Assembly (NCBI RefSeq): GCF_040545875.1
Contig: NZ_JBEPMR010000002.1
Length of the DNA: 64,000 nucleotides
Reading direction: 5' to 3' (one strand)
Source: Faecalicatena_A orotica
Lineage (GTDB): Bacteria; Bacillota; Clostridia; Lachnospirales; Lachnospiraceae
In this document: positions 25,820 through 33,098 of the stretch, in pieces
Position numbering within the stretch: the stretch's first letter is position 1
How the letters are laid out: every line of letters begins with the position of its first letter
Position numbers and translations under genes: made by a program
Notes under the pieces: generated by a model
Database searches by the model: none
What the model was told of the DNA's origin: nothing
Seen by the model: only the letters and a program-made list of their open reading frames with translations

Positions 25820-25833
25820 AAAACCGGTTACTT
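25820..25833. promoter_or_regulatory. LacI-type operator O2 near the regulator gene
   Basis: AAAACCGGTTACTT is the reverse complement of AAGTAACCGGTTTT; it shares the 12-base core AAGTAACCGGTT with O1, 116 bases away centre to centre. Two matched sites suggest DNA looping and autoregulation of the LacI gene. Confidence 0.68.
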
Positions 25834-25918
25834 AACCGATTCTCATTGCCCTTCTCCTTAATTTTTGTTATACTGCCATTAAGTGACTATTGATTTTAAC
25901 AGAAAGCAGCGTGATTTC

Positions 25919-26968
25919 ATGAGAAAAAAAAATGTAACCTTTGACGATATCGCAAAATATACAAATTTTTCAAAGACCACTATTTCCCGATATTTTAATA
26001 ATCCGGACTCCCTGACGCTGGAAAATCAGCAAATTATCTCAGATGCTCTGGTCAAACTGAATTACAAAGAAAACAAAGTGGCGCGTATTCTTGCGAATGG
26101 CAAAACAGAGTTTATCGGCATCATTATCCCCACCCTCTATCTGGGGTATTATTCTGCAATGCTGGATCAAATTTTATCTACGTATGAGACTTTTGGCTAC
26201 AAGTTTCTGGTTTTTATTGGAAATGGAAATGAAGAGAATGAGCGGAAATATATCAGGGAACTGATGTCTTATAAGATTGAGGGCATGATTATTCTGAGTC
26301 ATACCATTCCGTCCCGGGAACTGTCTGACCTTCAGATTCCCATTGTGACAATCGAGCGGGAGGACAAATATGTATGCAGCGTCAATACGGACAATTATAT
26401 GGGAGCCGTACAGGCAGCCAGTCTGCTGGCCAGGCACGGATGTGATATACTGATACACATTAACACTCCTACGGCAGAGGACACGCCTACTTATGGGCGT
26501 ATCCGTGGATTTAGAGATTTCTGCGGGGAAAATCATTTGAAGCACGAAATTATTATTCAAGCGCTGGGGAATACCCATGCATCCAGCCAAAGCCATCTGG
26601 AAGAGATTCTGAAGGACTTGGAACAGCGCTATAAGGGCTGCAAAAAAGGAATATTTGTCTCTAGTGATACATATGCAAATGTGCTTCTCAACCTGATTGT
26701 GCGTAAATATGGTACTTTGCCGGAAGATTACCGAATCATTGGTTTTGACAACTCCCCGGTATCTGGCGAGGCAATCCTTCCCATCAGTACTATTGGGCAG
26801 CAGATTGATAAACTGGCCTATGAGGCAGTGGAACTACTGGTAGAGCAGATGAATGAACGCAAGAAAAGAAAGCCCATTCCTTTGAAAGAGCCTATACACC
26901 GTACAGTCCCCCCAATTCTGATACGCAGAGAGACAACAGAGGGGACCTCTGAAATTAGTCTCCCCTAG
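25919..26968 (+). CDS. LacI family transcriptional regulator of the fructoside locus
   Basis: A 349-residue repressor. The N-terminus has a LacI helix-turn-helix (TFDDIAKYTNFSKTTISRYFNNP, about residues 6-28) and hinge (KENKVARILANGKTEFIGIIIP); the remainder is the sugar-sensing core with IVTIEREDKYVCSVNTDNYMGAVQAA near 140-166. Translation could begin at a GTG at 25883, but the ATG at 25919 gives the normal distance to the HTH. It is transcribed away from the binding-protein/GH32/GH13 operon and two matching operators lie between, so it very probably represses that operon. A strong terminator follows. Confidence 0.88.
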   Translation: MRKKNVTFDDIAKYTNFSKTTISRYFNNPDSLTLENQQIISDALVKLNYKENKVARILANGKTEFIGIIIPTLYLGYYSAMLDQILSTYETFGYKFLVFIGNGNEENERKYIRELMSYKIEGMIILSHTIPSRELSDLQIPIVTIEREDKYVCSVNTDNYMGAVQAASLLARHGCDILIHINTPTAEDTPTYGRIRGFRDFCGENHLKHEIIIQALGNTHASSQSHLEEILKDLEQRYKGCKKGIFVSSDTYANVLLNLIVRKYGTLPEDYRIIGFDNSPVSGEAILPISTIGQQIDKLAYEAVELLVEQMNERKKRKPIPLKEPIHRTVPPILIRRETTEGTSEISLP

Positions 26969-27016
26969 AATGTGTTTGATCATTCAAAGCTATTCTGTGT
27001 ATATTTACTATGATGG

Positions 27017-27081
27017 ATATATCTTCTTTTGTCAGTTACCATCCTAAATTGATTAACTAACAAAAGAAGATATATTTTTTT
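27017..27081 (+). terminator. Strong rho-independent terminator of the LacI gene
   Basis: ATATATCTTCTTTTGT-C-AGTTA (27017-27038) pairs with TAACT-A-ACAAAAGAAGATATAT (27054-27075), a 22-bp stem with one mismatch, followed by seven T. Confidence 0.85.
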
Positions 27082-27211
27082 GATACCGATTCCCAAGAAA
27101 GAAGAATTCTTATAAGAAGTGGATGCTTGCTATTCAGGCATGATTGCATTCAGAGGAGGAAATGGTAAAAATCAACAAAATTCATCTGCAATTATTGTGT
27201 ATTATCCCATA

Positions 27212-27240
27212 TTGCGTTTCCGGGCACGCAATGGTATTAT
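27212..27240 (+). promoter_or_regulatory. Sigma-A promoter of the iolG-iolE unit
   Basis: TTGCGT (27212-27217), 17-base spacer, TATTAT (27235-27240). The spacer contains TCCGGGCACGC, an imperfect copy of the palindrome located downstream at 27255, so a repressor could occlude the polymerase directly. Confidence 0.65.
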
Positions 27241-27254
27241 AAACACATAGAGGA

Positions 27255-27272
27255 GGCGTGTCCGGACACGCC
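27255..27272. promoter_or_regulatory. Perfect palindromic operator candidate upstream of iolG
   Basis: GGCGTGTCC/GGACACGCC, an 18-base perfect palindrome beginning 15 bases after the -10 box, inside the leader. A partial copy lies 42 bases upstream (four helical turns) within the promoter spacer. Likely bound by the inositol regulator, whose gene is not identified here. Confidence 0.6.
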
Positions 27273-27318
27273 AAGGCACATAAATCGAATAATCAGAAAA
27301 GAAAAAGGAGAAAAGATT

Positions 27319-28329
27319 ATGTTAAAGGTCGGTATTATTGGAGCAGGAAGAATTGGAAGAGTACATATTACAAGCATCAGCACAAGAGTAAAGGATGCAC
27401 AGATCAAGACGGTTGCAGACCCGTTTCTGAACGATGAGACAGCAGAGTGGGCAAAGAGCATGGGTGTTGAGCACACAACAAAAGATTACATGGAGATTAT
27501 CAACGATCCTGAGATTGATGCAGTTCTGATCTGCTCATCTACAGATACACATTCACCGATTTCACTGGAAGCTATCAAAGCAGGAAAGCATGTTTTCTGT
27601 GAAAAACCAATCGACCATGATGTCGATAAGATCAAAGAAGTCATCGAAGCACTGGAAGGAACCAACCTGAAATACCAGGTAGGATTCAACCGCAGATTCG
27701 ACCACAACTTCGAGGCAGTCCAGAGGGCAGTTGCAGCAGGAAAGGTTGGAAAACCAGAGATCATCAAGATCACATCCCGCGATCCTGAGCCGCCGAGCAT
27801 CGACTATGTAAAAGTATCTGGTGGAATGTTCCTTGATATGACAATCCATGATTTTGACATGGTACGTTTCCTTGCTGGATGCGATGCAACAGAAGTATAC
27901 GTACAGGGTGCGAACCTGGTTGATCCGGCAATCGGAGAAGCAGGAGATGTCGACACGGCAGTCATCACACTGCAGATGGAAAACGGTGCGATTGCAGTTA
28001 TCGATAACTGCAGAAAAGCAGTTTACGGATACGATCAGAGAGCGGAAGTATTCGGTTCAGAAGGAATGGTTGCATTAAGCAATGACAGCCAGTCCAGCGC
28101 GGTGATCAGCAATGCAGAAGGCGTAACAGGCGAGAAGCCGATGTTCTTCTTCCTCGAGAGATACATGGAAGCATACGGAAAAGAAATCTCAGATTTTATC
28201 GATGCAATTGTAAACGACAAAGAGACTCCGCTGAATGTAATAGATGGCCTGAAGCCGGTATTAATGGGACTCGCAGCTCAGAAGTCACTGGAAGAGCACA
28301 GACCAGTTAAGATTTCTGAAATTATGTAA
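27319..28329 (+). CDS. iolG: Inositol 2-dehydrogenase (IolG family)
   Basis: A 336-residue Gfo/Idh/MocA oxidoreductase. The Rossmann loop GAGRIGRVH (residues 7-15), catalytic lysine in CEKPID near 94-99 and GGMFLDMTIHDFDMVRFLAG near 168-187 match inositol 2-dehydrogenase, which oxidises myo-inositol to 2-keto-myo-inositol with NAD+. The next gene encodes the IolE-like dehydratase that takes this product, so the pathway reading is consistent. AAGGAG precedes the ATG. It has its own promoter and operator. Compared with the homologue at 15001 it is the better candidate for the main IolG. Confidence 0.88.
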   Translation: MLKVGIIGAGRIGRVHITSISTRVKDAQIKTVADPFLNDETAEWAKSMGVEHTTKDYMEIINDPEIDAVLICSSTDTHSPISLEAIKAGKHVFCEKPIDHDVDKIKEVIEALEGTNLKYQVGFNRRFDHNFEAVQRAVAAGKVGKPEIIKITSRDPEPPSIDYVKVSGGMFLDMTIHDFDMVRFLAGCDATEVYVQGANLVDPAIGEAGDVDTAVITLQMENGAIAVIDNCRKAVYGYDQRAEVFGSEGMVALSNDSQSSAVISNAEGVTGEKPMFFFLERYMEAYGKEISDFIDAIVNDKETPLNVIDGLKPVLMGLAAQKSLEEHRPVKISEIM

Positions 28330-28347
28330 TCCAAAGTAATAAAATTT

Positions 28348-28375
28348 GTAACTGTTCATGGTCCTGAACAGTTAC
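28348..28375. repeat. TTACTG palindrome, copy 4
   Basis: GTAACTGTTCA (28348-28358) and TGAACAGTTAC (28365-28375) form a perfect 11-bp stem around TGGTCC, extended by A/T pairing (AAATTT and AAATTT). It lies between iolG and iolE, so it is transcribed within the unit and may set their ratio. Confidence 0.7.
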
Positions 28376-28417
28376 TAAAATTTACTAAATATATGATGGA
28401 ATAAAGGAGAATATAAA

Positions 28418-29317
28418 ATGTTTGATAAGAATAAAGTAAAATTAGGAATCGCACCAATCGCATGGACAAATGATGATCTTCCGGATCTGGGAAAAGAGAA
28501 TACATTCGAGCAGTGTGTCAGCGAGATGGCACTGGCTGGCTTTACAGGTTCAGAAGTAGGAAATAAATATCCAAAAGACCCAGAGGTGCTCAGAAAAGCT
28601 CTGGAACTCCGTGGAATCGAAATCTGCAACCAGTGGTTTTCTTCATTCCTGATCACAAAGCCATTCGAAGAGGTAGAAAAAGACTTCCGCGCACAGCTTA
28701 CCTTCCTTAAGGCTATGGGAGCAAAGGTAATCGGCGCTTCCGAGCAGAGCCACAGTGTACAGGGAATGCAGGATACTCCGATATTTGGACATAAATATGT
28801 AATGAATGACGAAGAGTGGGAAACTTTCTGTACAGGCATGAACAAACTTGGAAAGATCGCGAAAGAGGAATACGGCATTGCCCTTACGTTCCATCACCAC
28901 ATGGGAACTGTTGTACAGAACCCGGATGAGGTAGAACGCATGATGGCTAATACAGATCCCGAATATGTAAGCCTGCTGTTTGATACAGGACATTTCACAT
29001 ACTGCGGGGCTGATCCTCTGGAGATGGTAACGAAATATGTAGACCGCATTAAACATGTACATCTGAAGGATATCCGTCCGGAAGTTGTAGAAAAGGTAAA
29101 GAACGAGAACTTAAGTTTTCTGGAAGGTGTACGCCTTGGCGCATTTACCGTTCCCGGAGACGGATGCATCGACTTCGATCCTATCTTCAAGGTGCTGGAG
29201 GATGCAGGATATGAAGGGTATATGCTGGTAGAGGCAGAGCAGGACCCGGCTAAGGCAAATCCGCTTGAATATGCTATGAAAGCAAGAAAGTTTATTGCGG
29301 AGAAGACAGGGTTATAA
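28418..29317 (+). CDS. iolE: Myo-inosose-2 dehydratase (IolE family TIM-barrel)
   Basis: A 299-residue xylose-isomerase-like TIM-barrel protein. KLGIAPIAWTNDDLPDLG near residues 8-25, FHHHMGTVVQ near 162-171 and LLFDTGHFTYCGADP near 187-201 are IolE-type blocks whose His/Asp/Glu residues bind a divalent metal; HVHLKDIRP near 213 and VEAEQDP near 271 complete the site. It dehydrates 2-keto-myo-inositol to a diketone (3D-trihydroxycyclohexane-1,2-dione) in the cytoplasm. It follows iolG across a palindromic spacer. The rest of the inositol pathway (IolC, IolD, IolB, IolJ) is not in this window. Confidence 0.88.
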   Translation: MFDKNKVKLGIAPIAWTNDDLPDLGKENTFEQCVSEMALAGFTGSEVGNKYPKDPEVLRKALELRGIEICNQWFSSFLITKPFEEVEKDFRAQLTFLKAMGAKVIGASEQSHSVQGMQDTPIFGHKYVMNDEEWETFCTGMNKLGKIAKEEYGIALTFHHHMGTVVQNPDEVERMMANTDPEYVSLLFDTGHFTYCGADPLEMVTKYVDRIKHVHLKDIRPEVVEKVKNENLSFLEGVRLGAFTVPGDGCIDFDPIFKVLEDAGYEGYMLVEAEQDPAKANPLEYAMKARKFIAEKTGL

Positions 29318-29343
29318 TAAATGAGGATATTGAAATGAAACTG

Positions 29344-29386
29344 GCAGCCGTGAAATCGGAGGAATCTGATTTTGCGGCTGCTTTTT
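29344..29386 (+). terminator. Rho-independent terminator after iolE
   Basis: GCAGCCG (29344-29350) pairs with CGGCTGC (29375-29381), with an inner AAATC/GATTT stem, followed by TTTTT. Confidence 0.8.
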
Positions 29387-29389
29387 ATG

Positions 29390-29416
29390 TTCAATTGGAT
29401 ATGGAGATGGTATACT
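29390..29416 (+). promoter_or_regulatory. Putative promoter of the Fic gene
   Basis: TTCAAT (29390-29395), 15 bases, TATACT (29411-29416). The same hexamers with the same spacing, and a TGG just before TATACT, precede the DUF4869 gene at 31179. The short spacing is unusual for sigma-A. Confidence 0.45.
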
Positions 29417-29484
29417 TATAGCATGAAAGGGAAATATGAAGATTTACGATTTAGCACAAAATCGCGACGGAGGGATGGAATATT

Positions 29485-30093
29485 ATGACGCTGAAAAATA
29501 AACTAGGTATCACCGATGCAGTAGAATTGGCACGAACGGAAGAAAAGATAAGTAAAAAGAAAGCTCTCGAGATGTTTGAAAACGGTTATCTGGAAAAAAT
29601 GGAAAGCGGGAAGTTTTCGTCGCTTGCCCAGATTCATCAATATTTATTTGGAGAAATATATGATTTTGCCGGTGCAGTAAGGGACGTTAATCTTGCAAAA
29701 GGGAATTTTAGATTTGCTCCGGTGATGTATCTAAATGCGGCTTTGGATAATATCGATGCTATGCCCCAGTCAACTTATGATGAAATTATAGAAAAATATG
29801 TTGAAATGAATATTGCCCATCCTTTTAGAGAAGGGAATGGGCGCAGCACCAGAATATGGCTTGACTTGATTTTAAAGAAAGAGTTGAAAAAGTGCATTGA
29901 TTGGAGCAAAGTTGACAAAAATGATTACCTTCTTGCTATGGAGCGAAGTCCAATAAAGGATGTAGAAATAAAATATCTTTTGAAGGATGCACTGACAGAT
30001 CAGGTGGATGACCGAGAGATTTATATGAAAGGCATTGATACGAGTTACTACTACGAAGGATACACGGTCTATAGGACGGAAGAATTACGGTGA
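29485..30093 (+). CDS. Fic family protein (protein adenylyltransferase type)
   Basis: A 202-residue cytoplasmic protein with the complete Fic active-site motif HPFREGNGRS at residues 112-121. Fic enzymes transfer AMP or another phosphate-containing group from a nucleotide onto a target protein. Near the C-terminus, S187-YYY-E191-G192 fits the inhibitory helix pattern [S/T]xxxE[G/N] seen at the C-terminus of class III Fic proteins such as NmFic, so the protein may inhibit itself and need no separate antitoxin. The target is unknown. The gene sits in an A/T-richer island with its own promoter; its stop codon overlaps the start of a tiny reading frame. Confidence 0.87.
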   Translation: MTLKNKLGITDAVELARTEEKISKKKALEMFENGYLEKMESGKFSSLAQIHQYLFGEIYDFAGAVRDVNLAKGNFRFAPVMYLNAALDNIDAMPQSTYDEIIEKYVEMNIAHPFREGNGRSTRIWLDLILKKELKKCIDWSKVDKNDYLLAMERSPIKDVEIKYLLKDALTDQVDDREIYMKGIDTSYYYEGYTVYRTEELR

Positions 30094-30098
30094 TGGAT

Positions 30099-30215
30099 AT
30101 GAAAAGAGAAAAGAAGAATAAAGCGTACCAATTAAAGGCAGCATTAAAAAATATGAAACCGGCAACATGGTGGGCCAAGGCCAGAGTCATTGGAGAAATT
30201 GGAGGAGATGTATGA
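30099..30215 (+). CDS. Possible small basic protein between Fic and SEC-C genes
   Basis: A 38-residue frame (MKREKKNKAYQLK... ending EIGGDV) begins 6 bases after the Fic stop and ends inside the SEC-C gene start region. It is strongly basic at the N-terminus and fits translational coupling with both neighbours. It is too short to assign by eye and does not resemble the YhfG-type Fic antitoxin. It could be a coupling leader for the SEC-C gene. Confidence 0.3.
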   Translation: MKREKKNKAYQLKAALKNMKPATWWAKARVIGEIGGDV

Positions 30216-31170
30216 TTTAGATTATATCATTATTTATGCAGACAATTCGGTTACAGTGCCAGAAGAAGTAATTGACGCTTATAAGAAAATAAATACTCCT
30301 CAATTCCGTAATCTGAGAAAGCAGATTGTATGGATGCAGGCATGTCTGGAAATGCATGCTATGATTTATGGAATTGCACCGGTTGAAATCGTGTACCGGA
30401 TGTATAGGAAACGTCCGGGGTACAAGGTAAAAAAGGAAGAATTCCTGCAAATATTCCGGGCTGTTCCCGAAGAATGTAATCTTTGCGTGATAAAAGACGG
30501 GAAGATTATCATAAAGGAGATATTGAAAAACAATCTTTATCTGGAAATTGAGAAGAGCCAGGGAGCCATAGAGTTCTATATACCGGGATACGAGGAGGTA
30601 TTGGATTGTATGGATCATAAATATCCGTCCAAAGATCCGGTTTATCAGGAATTGAAGAAATTTCTGAGCACAGAAATGCATCTGGAGGAGACAGAAGTGA
30701 CAGAAATTGTCTGCACGATATGGAGCCGGGTATCATTAGGATGTGATTTTCATGATGTTATGGATATGCTGAATGAAATGAACATTTGCTTTTCAGGTGA
30801 CCAGAGGTTTATGAAGTTTGCCGATATAATGATGAGGGTTAATAACCATACGAGAATGCTGTCAAATCGAGGGTACACACCGCAGGAATTAGTAGCGGAA
30901 ATGGGGGTGGGGGCGCTGCAATCAGAAGGGCTCATTCCGACACTTGTGCCTATGAGCAGCGTGACGGCTGATATGCTGAGTTCATCGAAGAAGGAATTGG
31001 AAGAAAGAGGCTTTGGTATTGATTTAGATTCTAATGCACAGGTTATTCAGACAGGATTTATGCGGGATGGCAGTGTAGAAAGAGGACAGAAAAAGATATA
31101 TCCGAATGATCCCTGCCCTTGTGGAAGCGGCAGGAAATACAAGAAGTGCTGTGGGAAGAAGTGGGGATAG
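30190..31170 (+). CDS. SEC-C motif protein of unknown function
   Basis: A 326-residue protein ending in NDPCPCGSGRKYKKCCG (residues 306-322), the zinc-binding SEC-C motif found at the tail of SecA and many stand-alone proteins. The remaining 300 residues are helical and acidic; I do not recognise a catalytic fold. Its start is uncertain: TTG at 30190 or ATG at 30208, both overlapping the small frame upstream, so expression is probably coupled to it. Position directly after fic suggests a functional link, perhaps as target or regulator, which is inference. Confidence 0.7.
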   Translation: MEKLEEMYDLDYIIIYADNSVTVPEEVIDAYKKINTPQFRNLRKQIVWMQACLEMHAMIYGIAPVEIVYRMYRKRPGYKVKKEEFLQIFRAVPEECNLCVIKDGKIIIKEILKNNLYLEIEKSQGAIEFYIPGYEEVLDCMDHKYPSKDPVYQELKKFLSTEMHLEETEVTEIVCTIWSRVSLGCDFHDVMDMLNEMNICFSGDQRFMKFADIMMRVNNHTRMLSNRGYTPQELVAEMGVGALQSEGLIPTLVPMSSVTADMLSSSKKELEERGFGIDLDSNAQVIQTGFMRDGSVERGQKKIYPNDPCPCGSGRKYKKCCGKKWG

Positions 31171-31178
31171 AAGGGCTA

Positions 31179-31205
31179 TTCAATTTGGGGCATTGGTGGT
31201 ATACT
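31179..31205 (+). promoter_or_regulatory. Putative promoter of the DUF4869/ATPase pair
   Basis: TTCAAT (31179-31184), 15 bases, TATACT (31200-31205); same boxes and spacing as in front of fic. The -35-like box starts 9 bases after the SEC-C stop. Confidence 0.45.
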
Positions 31206-31246
31206 AATCATGTTACAAAATGATAGATATATAGGAGCAAAATACT

Positions 31247-31684
31247 ATGCTGAACATATTTTATGGAGAGATGCCGGAGGCTATTTTCAATACTTCAGTT
31301 TATTTTAAAAATATATATGAAGATGAATGGATTATGGATTCTATGGCAAAGAGAATGATTCTAGATATTGATAAGTCAACAGTGCTGGATAGTGGAGTGA
31401 TAGACAGCCCTGTCATGGGAAAGATTCCACCAACCAGTTTATCAGGGGGCGTGAAAACTTTGATACTAATGAAAAATGAACCCGAGAAGATATTTAATGC
31501 CTCTGCCTGTGGAGATAATTGTGCAAAATGGATACTGCAGTTGGCAGAACAACAGGATTTCACAATTAACCTCCGGCATTTGATGGATTTTGGCAGGGAT
31601 GCATTTTCCATTAGAATTTTAAATACGAATCAGATTGTTCATAATATGAAAGAGTTGATTCCGGTTGCCGGGAAGCTTGTATAG
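31247..31684 (+). CDS. DUF4869 domain-containing protein
   Basis: A 145-residue cytoplasmic protein beginning MLNIFYGEMPEAIFNTSVYFKN, which I recognise as the DUF4869 type. The central part contains IDSPVMGKIPPTSLSGGVKTLILMKN and a cysteine pair in ASACGDNC. No catalytic motif is evident. It is immediately followed by a P-loop ATPase gene, with the start region overlapping its stop, and such adjacency is the main clue to its job: a partner or regulator of that ATPase. Function unknown. Confidence 0.72.
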   Translation: MLNIFYGEMPEAIFNTSVYFKNIYEDEWIMDSMAKRMILDIDKSTVLDSGVIDSPVMGKIPPTSLSGGVKTLILMKNEPEKIFNASACGDNCAKWILQLAEQQDFTINLRHLMDFGRDAFSIRILNTNQIVHNMKELIPVAGKLV

Positions 31685-31693
31685 GTGATATTC

Positions 31694-32680
31694 ATGAAAG
31701 GGAAGTATAGAATTACGGTTCAAAATAAAAGAATCCGATATGATTTTGAGATTAAAAGAAATATTACAATAATTCGCGGTGATAGTGCTACAGGCAAGAC
31801 AGTATTAGTTGATATGGTACGTGAATATTATGAGAATGAAACAAAAAGCGGTGTTGCGCTGCAGTGCAGTAAAAGGTGTGTTGTATTGGAAGGGAAGGGT
31901 TGGCAGACCCAGTTGGCTTCTTTCAAAGATAGTATTGTGTTTATTGATGAAATAAGTGAATTTGTATCATCAAAAGAATTTGCAGCAGATATTCAAAAGA
32001 CCGACAATTATTATATTATTGTGACAAGAGAAAGTCTTTCTGCATTGCCATATAGTGTGAATGAAGTTTATGGAATTAAGAATTCTGGTAAATATGGCTC
32101 TTTAAAGCAGACATATAACGAACTTTATCAACTGTATGGCCAAGATGACTTTACATGCGTAGTTAAGCCTGAATTATTGCTTACTGAGGATTCTAATTCA
32201 GGTTTTCAGTTTTTTAATACTGTTTGTAAAGAGCGGCGGATAGATTGTGCTTCTGCGAAAGGAAAGTCAAACATCTTTTCGTATCTGACCAAGCATAAGA
32301 AAGGGAAAGTTCTGGTTATAGCAGACGGTGGAGCATTTGGCTCGGAAATGGATAAGCTGATGAAGCTGTTGGATATTCGAGAAGATATTGTGCTGTATCT
32401 GCCGGAATCTTTTGAGTGGTTGATTTTAAATTCAGGAATTATACAAGATAGCGAGATTCCTTTGATTTTGGAGGCACCGTATGATTATTTGGAAAGTAGT
32501 GAGTATTTAAGCTGGGAGAGATATTTTACAGCATTGATAGTAAAGAAAACACAAGGTACTTATCTACAGTATAATAAGCGTGTGCTAAATAAAGTATATT
32601 TGCAAACGGAAGTATCAGATAAAATTTTAAAGAGTATGGAAAATATAAGTCTCTCTTGGAAAGATTCCAGTGATTCGTAG
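31694..32680 (+). CDS. P-loop ATPase partner of the DUF4869 protein
   Basis: A 328-residue protein. The N-terminal half has a Walker A loop, GDSATGKT, near residue 30 and a Walker B-like SIVFIDE near residue 86, so it should bind and hydrolyse ATP. The C-terminal half has KGKVLVIADGGAFGSEMDKLM near 205-225 and LYLPESFEWLIL near 236-247; the former faintly resembles the acidic core of a TOPRIM fold, but I cannot confirm that. A GTG at 31685 is in frame; AGGTGA at 31683-31688 favours the ATG at 31694. It has no membrane segment. Function unknown; an accessory or defence-type role is possible. Confidence 0.7.
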   Translation: MKGKYRITVQNKRIRYDFEIKRNITIIRGDSATGKTVLVDMVREYYENETKSGVALQCSKRCVVLEGKGWQTQLASFKDSIVFIDEISEFVSSKEFAADIQKTDNYYIIVTRESLSALPYSVNEVYGIKNSGKYGSLKQTYNELYQLYGQDDFTCVVKPELLLTEDSNSGFQFFNTVCKERRIDCASAKGKSNIFSYLTKHKKGKVLVIADGGAFGSEMDKLMKLLDIREDIVLYLPESFEWLILNSGIIQDSEIPLILEAPYDYLESSEYLSWERYFTALIVKKTQGTYLQYNKRVLNKVYLQTEVSDKILKSMENISLSWKDSSDS

Positions 32681-32688
32681 ATATAAGT

Positions 32689-32745
32689 CATACACTCCTT
32701 TCCCCCGGCATACATTGTAAAAACAATGATTGCAGGGGGATTTTT
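32689..32745 (+). promoter_or_regulatory. Leader hairpin of spoIIID that contains its ribosome binding site
   Basis: CATACACT (32689-32696) fits the -10 box of sigma-E promoters, although no clear -35 is seen. Downstream, TCCCCC (32701-32706) pairs with GGGGGA (32735-32740), with an inner ATTGT-AAAA-ACAAT stem, followed by seven T whose last two bases begin the TTG start. The right arm AGGGGGA is also the Shine-Dalgarno sequence. The element thus looks at once like a terminator for the ATPase gene and a structure that hides the spoIIID ribosome site. Confidence 0.55.
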
Positions 32746-32997
32746 TTGAAAGATTATATTGAGGAGAGAGCCGTGGAAATCGCCAATTATATCATAGAAA
32801 ACAGTGCTACGGTACGGCAGACGGCAAAAAGTTTCGGGATCAGCAAGAGTACCGTACATAAAGATGTAACAGAGCGGCTTCTTCAGATTAATCCTGCATT
32901 AGCGGGAGAGGCGCGCAAGATATTGGACATGAATAAGTCCGAACGGCATATACGCGGCGGACTTGCCACCAGAGAAAAGTATCTCCATCAGCATTAG
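32746..32997 (+). CDS. spoIIID: Sporulation transcriptional regulator SpoIIID
   Basis: An 83-residue DNA-binding protein. The sequence KDYIEERAVEIANYIIENSATVRQTAKSFGISKSTVHKDVTERL, with the helix-turn-helix at about residues 22-43, and the basic tail HIRGGLATREKY match SpoIIID of bacilli and clostridia closely. It controls mother-cell genes during sporulation, switching off early sigma-E genes and activating others. Translation starts at TTG (32746), with AGGGGGA upstream inside a hairpin. It shows that the host forms endospores. Monocistronic in appearance. Confidence 0.93.
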   Translation: MKDYIEERAVEIANYIIENSATVRQTAKSFGISKSTVHKDVTERLLQINPALAGEARKILDMNKSERHIRGGLATREKYLHQH

Positions 32998-33010
32998 GGA
33001 ACTGCCGGTT

Positions 33011-33037
33011 TTGTGAGGTTGATGTTTATGCTATAAT
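33011..33037 (+). promoter_or_regulatory. Promoter of the binding protein/YesM/YesN unit
   Basis: TTGTGA (33011-33016), 15-base spacer and TATAAT (33032-33037) preceded by TGC, an extended -10 that can compensate for the short spacer. Confidence 0.6.
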
Positions 33038-33098
33038 GATTATATGCATTAAAATCAACTTTCTGCAAAGAACAGTTTTTATGACAGGAGAGAGACTT

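Noticed and set aside
27162..27242. 26-residue frame preceded by AGGAGG upstream of iolG
   Set aside because: The ribosome site is only about 2 bases from the ATG, and the frame ends in the iolG promoter, so it lies outside the transcript.
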